Assembly (NCBI GenBank): GCA_003219355.1
Contig: QHOQ01000016.1
Coordinates: 1 to 5,754, forward strand
Length of the DNA stretch: 5,754 bases
Reading direction: 5' to 3'
Origin: Verrucomicrobiota bacterium
Lineage (GTDB): Bacteria; Verrucomicrobiota; Verrucomicrobiia; Chthoniobacterales; UBA10450
Shown: in pieces, positions 1-5,754 of the stretch
Numbering within the stretch: the stretch's first letter is position 1
Layout of the letters: every line of letters begins with the position of its first letter
Program-made: the position numbers and the translations under genes
Notes under the pieces: model-generated
What the model saw: the letters and a program-made list of their open reading frames with translations, nothing else
Database searches by the model: none
What the model was told of the DNA's origin: nothing

Positions 1-91
1 CGTCGGCCCCTCCAAATTTCCGTTGAAGAGAGGTTGTCGCGACAGCAGCGTAACCAGGTCCGAGTTCGCCGCTGGACGAATGCGTCTGATT

Positions 92-96
92 GGAGG
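92..96 (+). promoter_or_regulatory. Shine-Dalgarno-like GGAGG for the helicase gene
   Basis: A perfect GGAGG lies 14 bases before the ATG at 111. The spacing is longer than usual, but it is the only strong ribosome-binding-like sequence in the leader. It also overlaps an in-frame TTG at 90, which argues against that TTG as the start because the codon would sit on top of the signal. Confidence 0.45.
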
Positions 97-110
97 ACTG
101 GACAGGCACT

Positions 111-2111
111 ATGCCTCGCCAATACACGCTGCAACGCGCACCAACATCGACATCGATTCATATCGATTACGCCGCGGAGCTAAACAAGCAGCAACTGGCG
201 GCGGTGACGGCGCCGCCCGGGCCATTGCTCGTGATTGCGGGCGCAGGCAGTGGCAAAACGCGCACACTTACCTACCGCGTTGCGTACTTGCTCGAAAACG
301 GGATCGATCCGCGAAATATTTTGCTGCTCACCTTCACGAATAAAGCCGCCCGACAAATGCTGGATCGCGTCGCGAATTTGCTCCCGGTCGATGCGAGCGG
401 GCTTTGGGGCGGGACGTTCCATTCGGTGGGGAACAGAATCCTGCGACGTCACGGAAGCGCGCTCGGTTATTCGAGCGGATTCACGATCATGGATCGCGAA
501 GATCAAAAGGATTTGATCAACTCGGTCGTAGCAAGCGCGGGAATTGATCCGAAAGAAATCCGGTTCCCGAAAGGCGATGTGCTCGCTGAGATCTTTAGCT
601 TTGTCGTCAATACAGAGACATCGATGGAAGAATTGCTTGCCGCAAAATTCCCGTATTTCCTGCCGTTGCTCGAGAAGATCCAAGACGTCCACGACCGCTA
701 CGAGAAAAAGAAGAAGGCAACCAATTCGCTGGATTTCGATGATTTGCTCGAAAAGACATTATCGATGTTACAACAACACGAAGGGATCGCGGCATTTTAT
801 CGGCGGCAATTTCAATTTATTCTTGTCGATGAATATCAAGATACGAACAAAATCCAGGCTGATCTCGTTGATACGCTGGCGCTCGATCACAAGAACGTGA
901 TGGTCGTCGGCGATGATGCCCAGTCGATCTATTCGTGGCGCGGCGCGAATTTTCAGAACATTCTCGAATTTCCCAAACGCTATCCGGACGCGCGGGTCTT
1001 CAAGATCGAGATGAATTACCGCAGCGTCCCTGAAATTCTGGAAGTCGCGAACGCAGCAATCGCCGCCAACGTTCAGCAGTTTCGCAAGCGCTTGAGCGCA
1101 ACGCGCGAATCAAACGCCGTGAAGCCGGCGCTTGTCGCGCTCAATGATGGCGCCGAGCAGGCGCAATTCGTCGCCCAACGCATCCTCGAATTGCGCGATG
1201 AAGATGTCGATCTTAACGAGATCGCCGTGCTCTACCGGGCGCATTATCACGCGATTGAACTGCAGCTTGAGCTTTCGCGGCGCGGCATTCCGTACCAAAT
1301 CACCAGCGGGATCCGTTTTTTCGAGCAGGCGCACATCAAGGATGTCACGGCCTTTATTCGATGCGTAGGGAACCCGCGCGACGAGGTCGCATTCAAACGA
1401 ATGGTGAAATTGCTCCCCGGCATTGGCAATCGCAACGCAGAAAATCTTTGGAACGCGTGGGATAGGTCGCTGCACGAACGAGGGGAAATTACATCGTGGG
1501 TTGAGCGTTTACTCGTTATGAATGTGAGCGCGAGAGCAAGAAAAGCTTGGGAGCAGCTCGCGCATACGCTCGATGAGATCGCGCCGCGGGGACAGCCCAA
1601 TCCGCCGTCGGAAATGATCACATCGATTGTCGAAGCGATTTACGATGACTACGCAAAAGTGAATTTCACAAACTACGAGCTGCGCCGTGAAGATTTGAAT
1701 CAACTTGCCGTGTTTGCCCGCCAATTTAAGGACGTGCACGAATTCCTCGCGCAGCTGGCGCTCATCAGCAATGTCGATGCAGAGGCTGTGCCAAATCAAA
1801 CCGCCGAAAAAGAGGCGGTCAATCTTTCTACCGTGCATCAAGCCAAGGGACTCGAATTCAATACCGTGTTCATCATTTGGTTGACTGACGGTATGTTTCC
1901 GAGCGGCCGCTCGCTCGACACGCGCGACGCGATCGAGGAAGAGCGGCGACTGTTTTACGTGGCGATCACGCGCGCGCGCAATGAACTTTATCTCACCTTT
2001 CCGCACATGCGATTAAGTGGAGGCTACGGCGACGTTTTCCAGCGGCCGTCACGATTCCTGCAAGAAATTCCAAACCAACTCGTCGAAGACTGGCAGGTGC
2101 AGAGAAAATGA
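111..2111 (+). CDS. UvrD/PcrA/Rep-family ATP-dependent DNA helicase
   Basis: This is a superfamily 1A 3'-5' DNA helicase of about 666 residues, acting in the cytoplasm in DNA repair or replication restart. Counting from ATG 111, the motifs seen in order are: Q motif LNKQQLAAV (24-32), Walker A GAGSGKT (44-50), motif Ia LLTFTNKAA, motif Ib GTFHSVGNRILRRH, Walker B DEYQD (240-244), motif III GDDAQSIYSWRG (from 267), motif IV EMNYRS, motif V STVHQAKGLEF (573-583) and motif VI EEERRLFYVAITRAR (609-623). Every catalytic motif is present, so the enzyme should be active. It ends about 40 residues after motif VI and so lacks the long C-terminal tail of UvrD and PcrA. A TTG at 90 would add seven residues; ATG 111 is preferred because the GGAGG at 92-96 precedes it and the MPRQYTLQRAP-IDYAAELN lead-in looks native. 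UvrD, PcrA and Rep cannot be told apart with certainty here, so no symbol is given. Confidence 0.95.
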   Translation: MPRQYTLQRAPTSTSIHIDYAAELNKQQLAAVTAPPGPLLVIAGAGSGKTRTLTYRVAYLLENGIDPRNILLLTFTNKAARQMLDRVANLLPVDASGLWGGTFHSVGNRILRRHGSALGYSSGFTIMDREDQKDLINSVVASAGIDPKEIRFPKGDVLAEIFSFVVNTETSMEELLAAKFPYFLPLLEKIQDVHDRYEKKKKATNSLDFDDLLEKTLSMLQQHEGIAAFYRRQFQFILVDEYQDTNKIQADLVDTLALDHKNVMVVGDDAQSIYSWRGANFQNILEFPKRYPDARVFKIEMNYRSVPEILEVANAAIAANVQQFRKRLSATRESNAVKPALVALNDGAEQAQFVAQRILELRDEDVDLNEIAVLYRAHYHAIELQLELSRRGIPYQITSGIRFFEQAHIKDVTAFIRCVGNPRDEVAFKRMVKLLPGIGNRNAENLWNAWDRSLHERGEITSWVERLLVMNVSARARKAWEQLAHTLDEIAPRGQPNPPSEMITSIVEAIYDDYAKVNFTNYELRREDLNQLAVFARQFKDVHEFLAQLALISNVDAEAVPNQTAEKEAVNLSTVHQAKGLEFNTVFIIWLTDGMFPSGRSLDTRDAIEEERRLFYVAITRARNELYLTFPHMRLSGGYGDVFQRPSRFLQEIPNQLVEDWQVQRK

Positions 2112-2217
2112 CGAAGCGCGAATCACGAATGTCGCAGGAAGTCCGAATGTTCAAATGATCGAAGGCGCACCGATGTTTCTTTCGCCATTCGGATGTCGTC
2201 ATTGTTTCGTCATTTTC
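2104..2217. repeat. Imperfect palindromic intergenic element
   Basis: GAAAATGACGAA (2104-2115) is matched by its exact reverse complement TTCGTCATTTTC (2206-2217), a 12-base perfect inverted repeat. Nested inside, TCCGAATG (2142-2149) pairs with CATTCGGA (2186-2193). Between the arms the left side carries about 14 extra bases, with CGAAT occurring twice (CGAATCACGAATG), so the palindrome is degenerate. The left arm includes the helicase stop codon, and the right arm ends just before the likely malQ start. No T-run follows on the plus strand, so it does not look like a simple intrinsic terminator. The composition resembles dispersed intergenic palindromes I recall from Verrucomicrobia, but copy number cannot be judged from one window. 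Confidence 0.6.
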
Positions 2218-2219
2218 CT

Positions 2220-2350
2220 GTGAACCTATCGCCGGACAAAAAGATCGCAGGCGTGCTTGTGGCGAAGACGATCTTGGCATCGGCGACCTCGGTGCTCTGC
2301 GGGAGTTTATCGATTGGTCCGCCGGAATTGGATTTAGACTTGTCCAGCTC
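2220..2350 (+). pseudogene. malQ: Detached 5' end of malQ (frameshifted)
   Basis: This stretch encodes the missing N-terminus of the glucanotransferase, but in two frames. From GTG 2220 one frame reads VNLSPDKKIAGVLV (to 2261). Homology then continues one frame back, from 2264, as EDDLGIGDLGALREFIDW and on through GFRLVQL into LPINETGADN at 2351. KIAGVLV and DDLGIGD are both typical of the start of this MalQ type, where I recall about six residues (like PVFALR) between them; here only two bases separate the two reading frames. The best explanation is a deletion of about 16 bases near 2262. A single-base loss or sequencing error is an alternative. ATG 2193 is another possible start in the first frame, but it lies inside the palindrome, and neither start has a good ribosome-binding site. 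Confidence 0.75.
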
Positions 2351-3898
2351 TTGCCGATCAATGAGACCGGAGCCGACAACAGTCCTTATAACGCCGTTAG
2401 CGCAATGGCGATTGAGCCAACCACATTGGAGCTTGCGCCTAACTCCCCAGAAGACTTAACGCGCAAGGATTTTAATTCGGTCATGGCGGATGTCGATCTT
2501 GGGAGATTGCGGCGTGGCGAGGTGAAATATCGACATGTCAAAAAACTGAAACGGCGCTTGCTTGAGAAGGCATTCGCGAATTTCTCTGGGCGTGCCGGAA
2601 AAAAACGACAGTTGGAGTTTGAGAAATTTTGCAAAGAAGAAGCGGAATGGCTTAATGATTACGCGTTCTTCCGTGTTCTAATGGAGAAGAACGACGAGAG
2701 CGCTACGTGGACCAGATGGTCAGCCGAACATCAATCCGTTAAGAGGGCGCGCGACTGGCTGCACGATCTGCCGCAAGATCGACAGGCAGCCCTGGGAAAT
2801 CGACGAAATTTCTTCTGCTATGTGCAGTGGATAGCCCATAAACAATGGCGTCAGATCAAGCTTTATGCTGAAGAATGCGGAGTTGCATTGATGGGCGATA
2901 TTCCATTTGGCGTCAGTTATTACAGCGCAGACGTTTTCGCGCGGCCGGATGAATTCGCGCTCGAATGGTCCGGAGGCGCACCTCCCGAACCATATTTTAA
3001 GGACGACGAGTTCACACAGAAATGGGGGCAAAATTGGGGGATTCCTCTCTATCGCTGGGACCGGATGCGTGCGAACAATTTCGAATGGTGGCGCGAGCGT
3101 GTACGTGCCGTCAGACGCATTTTCCACCTCTTTCGCATCGATCACGTGCTCGGATTTTATCGCATCTACGCATTTCCCTGGCGACCGCGGAAGAACAAAC
3201 AATTTCTGCCGCTCGATCGGCAAGAAATGCTGGCGCGAACTGGCGGGCGCGAGCCGCATTTCGCACCACGTGACGACGAAACGGCCGAAAACCGCGACGC
3301 GAATAAGCAGGAGGGCGAGGAGTATTTGCGCGTTGCTCTGGCAGAGGCGGGGGCAACGCGTGTGATTGGCGAAGACCTTGGCGCCGTTCCTGATTACGTC
3401 CGACCGAGCCTGGCCTCGCTCGGCATCGCGGGATTCAAAATTCCGCAATGGGAGGTTTACCATGAACAAGTCACGCCCGGAGAAAAGTATGAGCGGCTTT
3501 CCGTTGCGACTTACACCACCCACGACCACAAACCGATCCGCGCTTTGTGGGAGGAAGCTTTCGAGCATCCAACGGCTACATCGGAACAATCGAAATTCGA
3601 GTTGGCCAAGATCGCACTGTTCGCAGGCTTCGATCCAAAGATCGACAAGATCGATTTCGAAAAGGATTTCTATCCGGCGATCATGGAAGCGCTTTTCAAA
3701 AGCGAGGCCTGGATTGCTATCGTGATGATCACCGATCTGCTGGCGCGCAGATACCGGTTCAATGTTCCCGGCACAGCGGCAAATTTAAATTGGACGCGGC
3801 GAATGCAAAGAAGGGTCGCACATCTTCGCGCCAGCCGAAACGTGGAAGCACGAATGCGGTTGATTCACGACCTACTCGAGAAGAGCGGAAGGATCTAG
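2351..3898 (+). CDS. malQ: 4-alpha-glucanotransferase (amylomaltase, GH77), main open frame
   Basis: This is the cytoplasmic disproportionating enzyme that moves alpha-1,4-glucan segments between maltodextrins, releasing glucose for glycogen and maltose use. The 515-residue open frame carries the conserved early block LPINETGADNSPYN, the DIPFGVSYYSADVF block, the nucleophile region FRIDHVLGFYR (Asp at residue 264), the acid/base region IGEDLG (Glu 341), the third carboxylate in TTHDHKPIRALW, and the C-terminal block NVPGTAANLNW. All three catalytic carboxylates are therefore intact. The frame's first codon is a TTG that is really an internal Leu of LPINE, so this is not a natural start: the first barrel strand lies upstream in the same frame without a usable start codon, and the true N-terminus is in another frame. 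Whether active protein is made depends on whether the frameshift is real. The reading frame after it shows no decay, which suggests either a very recent mutation or a sequence error. Confidence 0.9.
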   Translation: MPINETGADNSPYNAVSAMAIEPTTLELAPNSPEDLTRKDFNSVMADVDLGRLRRGEVKYRHVKKLKRRLLEKAFANFSGRAGKKRQLEFEKFCKEEAEWLNDYAFFRVLMEKNDESATWTRWSAEHQSVKRARDWLHDLPQDRQAALGNRRNFFCYVQWIAHKQWRQIKLYAEECGVALMGDIPFGVSYYSADVFARPDEFALEWSGGAPPEPYFKDDEFTQKWGQNWGIPLYRWDRMRANNFEWWRERVRAVRRIFHLFRIDHVLGFYRIYAFPWRPRKNKQFLPLDRQEMLARTGGREPHFAPRDDETAENRDANKQEGEEYLRVALAEAGATRVIGEDLGAVPDYVRPSLASLGIAGFKIPQWEVYHEQVTPGEKYERLSVATYTTHDHKPIRALWEEAFEHPTATSEQSKFELAKIALFAGFDPKIDKIDFEKDFYPAIMEALFKSEAWIAIVMITDLLARRYRFNVPGTAANLNWTRRMQRRVAHLRASRNVEARMRLIHDLLEKSGRI

Positions 3899-3904
3899 TT
3901 ATAG

Positions 3905-4236
3905 ATGAACTTGGTTAGATGGGATCCGCATGTTGCCTTGATGGGCGAATATCCGGCGAATCCGCTTGCAGTGAGTTTGTTCGGAATAGCCATGGGCGGT
4001 GAACACGCTGCTTTTTATCGGTGCTGCAGCCATACATCCTCCGAAACCTGCTTAAGCCCGAGCTAATCCCCGCACAGGCCCCGCATCTCACACGGAAATC
4101 ATTTGTCGGCGTGGTTTCCTATCTGCTTGGCGTTGCCGCGACTTTGCGTGACGTACGCGTCGCGTTCGTGCCTTACGCGGTCACACCGCTGTTCTTCATC
4201 ACGCCGCCGCAAGCGCGTCGTGAGTTCGAAAAATAA
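3905..4236 (+). pseudogene. C-terminal remnant of a TMEM175/DUF1211-type membrane protein, frameshifted
   Basis: The first part, from ATG 3905, reads MNLVRWDPHVALMGEYPANP then LAVSLFGIAMGGEHAAFYR, and would stop at 4064-4066. Homology continues one frame back from about 4021 as VLQPYILRNLLKPELIPAQA, then HLTRKSFVGVVSYLLGVAA, ending FVPYAVTPLFFITPPQARRE before the TAA at 4234-4236. Joined, this looks like the last half of bacterial TMEM175-like potassium-channel proteins: the GE-P--PL-V-L-G segment, the L-PEL---....LTR-S--G---YL helix, and a final hydrophobic helix ending in PP. The N-terminal half, including the FSD-containing first helix, is absent because malQ coding sequence ends only six bases before. 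The shift sits near a run of five T at 4012-4016. It is probably non-functional. The family assignment rests on recalled patterns. The part from GTG 4021 alone could be called a 71-residue hypothetical protein. Confidence 0.6.
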
Positions 4237-4296
4237 CGGAGGGACGCCCGCTGTCGCGCCCCATTTATTTTAGGGCCATGAAGACTATGTCCCTCC
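4229..4296 (-). terminator. Probable intrinsic terminator of ahcY
   Basis: GGAGGGAC (4238-4245) and GTCCCTCC (4289-4296) form a perfect 8-base GC-rich stem. Read on the minus strand it begins four bases after the ahcY stop and is followed by GTTATTTTT (4229-4237), a fitting T-tract. The 43-base loop is long but can fold further, for example GCCC (4258-4261) with GGGC (4273-4276). An alternative smaller hairpin pairs 4241-4247 with 4256-4262 with one mismatch. No T-run follows on the plus strand, so it would act mainly on ahcY transcripts. Its T-tract overlaps the stop codon of the membrane-protein remnant. Confidence 0.5.
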
Positions 4297-4299
4297 AGC

Positions 4300-5730
4300 T
4301 CAGTATCGATAATGCTCTGACTTGAACGGGCCCTCAATCGGCACTCCAAGATAATCAGCTTGTTCTTTCGTGAGTTTGGTGAGTTTGACACCGATTTTTT
4401 GCAGGTGCAGGCGCGCGACTTCTTCGTCGAGTTTTTTCGGTAAGACGTAAACGCCCGACTTGTAGGTCTCGCGGTTTTTCCACAGATCGAGCTGGGCGAG
4501 CACCTGATTGGAAAATGAATTCGACATGACGAAGCTCGGATGGCCGGTGGCGCAGCCAAGGTTCACCAATCGGCCCTCGGCGAGCAGAAAAACCTCGTGG
4601 CCATCGGGGAACGTGTATTTATCGACCTGCGGCTTGATGTTGACGCGCTTCACGCCTTTCGCAGAATTCAGCGCGTCCACTTGAATCTCGTTATCGAAAT
4701 GGCCGATGTTGGCGACGATCGCCTGATCTTTCATGCGCTCCATGTGCTCGAGCATAATGATGTCGAGGTTACCGGTGGCAGCGATATAAATGTCGCCACG
4801 GCCGAGGGTGTCCTCAATCGTAGTGACTTCGTAGCCTTCCATCGCTGCCTGTAATGCATTGATAGGATCGATTTCGGTGATGACGACTCGAGCGCCCTGG
4901 CCGCGCAATGACTGCGCACAGCCTTTGCCGACATCGCCGTAACCGCACACGACAGCGACTTTGCCGCCGATCATGACGTCGAGCGCGCGGTTCAATCCAT
5001 CGACCAGCGAATGCCGACAGCCATAGAGATTGTCGAACTTCGATTTCGTGACCGAATCGTTGACGTTGATCGCAGGAACGAGCAGCCGATTTTCCTGATG
5101 CATTTTGTAAAGCCGATGGACGCCGGTGGTCGTCTCCTCGGAAACGCCCCGCCAATCTTTTACGATCTCATGCCAGCGGTACGGATTCTCGCGCTGAACT
5201 TCCAGGAGCAAGTCTTTGATCACTTGTTCTTCCTTGTTCGCGGACTTGGTCTTTGCCCAATCGCTACCTTCTTCGAGTTCGTAACCTTTATGAATGAGCA
5301 AGGTGGCATCGCCGCCATCATCGACCACGAGTTGTGGCCCCTTACCATTTGGGTGCGAGATCGCTTGATAAGTGCACCACCAATATTCTTCGAGGCTTTC
5401 GCCTTTCCACGCGAAGACTGAGACGCCGGATTTCGCAACCGCCGCCGCCGCATGATCCTGCGTTGAAAAAATGTTGCAGCTGGCCCAGCGAACGTTCGCG
5501 CCAAGATCGATAAGTGTTTCAATAAGAACGGCGGTTTGGACGGTCATGTGCAGCGAACCGGTCACACGCACGCTCGCGAGCGGCTTGTGCGGAGCATACT
5601 TCTCGCGGATCGCCATCAGTCCCGGCATTTCCTTTTCCGCGATGGAAATCTCCTTGCGCCCCCATTCCGCCAGATTGATATCGCGAATCTTGTAATCGCT
5701 TTTCGTCGGAGCAATTGTCGATGTTTTCAT
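4300..5730 (-). CDS. ahcY: S-adenosyl-L-homocysteine hydrolase (adenosylhomocysteinase)
   Basis: This cytoplasmic NAD-dependent enzyme reversibly splits S-adenosylhomocysteine into adenosine and homocysteine, relieving product inhibition of methyltransferases and feeding the activated methyl cycle. The 476-residue product is full length. Signatures seen include SCNIFSTQDHAAAA with the substrate-binding Asp, GESLEEYWWCT, NDSVTKSKFDNLYGCR with Lys 229, Asp 233 and Cys 238, the NAD-binding loop GYGDVG (263-268), EIDPINALQAAMEGYEVTT, NIGHFDNE, and the classic C-terminus KSEHYRY that completes a neighbouring subunit's cofactor site. It carries the roughly 40-residue insertion (region GYELEEGSDWAKTK to NPYRWHEIVKDWRG) found in plant and many bacterial enzymes but not in the human one. 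The ATG at 5730 gives a normal N-terminus. Only 24 bases upstream are visible; a weak AGG (5741-5743) lies 10 bases before the start. It is convergent with the plus-strand genes. Confidence 0.98.
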   Translation of the reverse strand: MKTSTIAPTKSDYKIRDINLAEWGRKEISIAEKEMPGLMAIREKYAPHKPLASVRVTGSLHMTVQTAVLIETLIDLGANVRWASCNIFSTQDHAAAAVAKSGVSVFAWKGESLEEYWWCTYQAISHPNGKGPQLVVDDGGDATLLIHKGYELEEGSDWAKTKSANKEEQVIKDLLLEVQRENPYRWHEIVKDWRGVSEETTTGVHRLYKMHQENRLLVPAINVNDSVTKSKFDNLYGCRHSLVDGLNRALDVMIGGKVAVVCGYGDVGKGCAQSLRGQGARVVITEIDPINALQAAMEGYEVTTIEDTLGRGDIYIAATGNLDIIMLEHMERMKDQAIVANIGHFDNEIQVDALNSAKGVKRVNIKPQVDKYTFPDGHEVFLLAEGRLVNLGCATGHPSFVMSNSFSNQVLAQLDLWKNRETYKSGVYVLPKKLDEEVARLHLQKIGVKLTKLTKEQADYLGVPIEGPFKSEHYRY

Positions 5731-5754
5731 TTTGACTGAACCTGAATGTTTCCC

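Noticed and set aside
1..110. Promoter or upstream gene end in the left leader
   Set aside because: No convincing -35/-10 pair and no recognisable protein tail in any frame.
23..343. Open frame over the left leader and the helicase N-terminus
   Set aside because: It overlaps the Walker A region of the helicase in another frame; its translation is arginine-rich and without recognisable features.
2237..2243. C AAA AAG run as a programmed -1 frameshift site joining the malQ frames
   Set aside because: The direction fits, but the conserved KIAGVLV in the original frame lies downstream of it, so slipping here would destroy that block. The sequence is also not a full heptamer slippery site.
2720..3589. 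Long open frame (289 codons) on the minus strand inside malQ
   Set aside because: It runs antisense to a clearly conserved GH77 core, and its translation shows no recognisable motif; it is a codon-bias shadow.
5011..5421. 136-codon plus-strand open frame inside ahcY
   Set aside because: It is antisense to highly conserved SAH hydrolase sequence and shows no independent motif or ribosome-binding site.
5731..5754. SAH or SAM riboswitch upstream of ahcY
   Set aside because: Only 24 bases of leader are in the window, with no recognisable riboswitch core; nothing can be claimed.

Overview
The window reads like ordinary bacterial chromosome with moderate GC content. Gene style suggests a soil-type member of the Verrucomicrobia: an N-terminally extended UvrD/PcrA-type helicase, a 4-alpha-glucanotransferase of the 'KIAGVLV ... 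LPINETGADNSPYN' type, and palindromic intergenic repeats. That placement is inference from recalled family resemblance, not from a marker gene.

Layout: 1-110 is a short leader with no supportable gene; its only signal is a GGAGG ahead of the helicase. 111-2111 (+) is an intact superfamily 1A DNA helicase. 2104-2217 is an imperfect palindrome that starts inside the helicase's last codons. 2220-3898 (+) is a GH77 4-alpha-glucanotransferase (malQ). Its catalytic core is intact, but its first ~15-20 codons lie in another reading frame, so the gene is broken by a small deletion near 2262 or by a sequence error there. 3905-4236 (+) is the C-terminal remnant of a TMEM175/DUF1211-type membrane protein, missing its N-terminal half and carrying a second frameshift near 4014-4022. 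4229-4296 holds a hairpin that looks like the terminator of the last gene. 4300-5730 (-) is an intact, canonical S-adenosylhomocysteine hydrolase (ahcY), convergent with everything else; its promoter lies beyond the right edge.

The genes do not form one pathway. The helicase serves DNA repair or replication, malQ serves maltodextrin/glycogen metabolism, and ahcY serves the activated methyl cycle. The plus-strand genes could be co-transcribed, but the palindrome lies between them. I see no defence system, CRISPR array, insertion sequence, tRNA or rRNA, and no new biological system. The most interesting content is the decay between two intact housekeeping genes: a frameshifted malQ, a truncated membrane-protein gene, and palindromic intergenic repeats.
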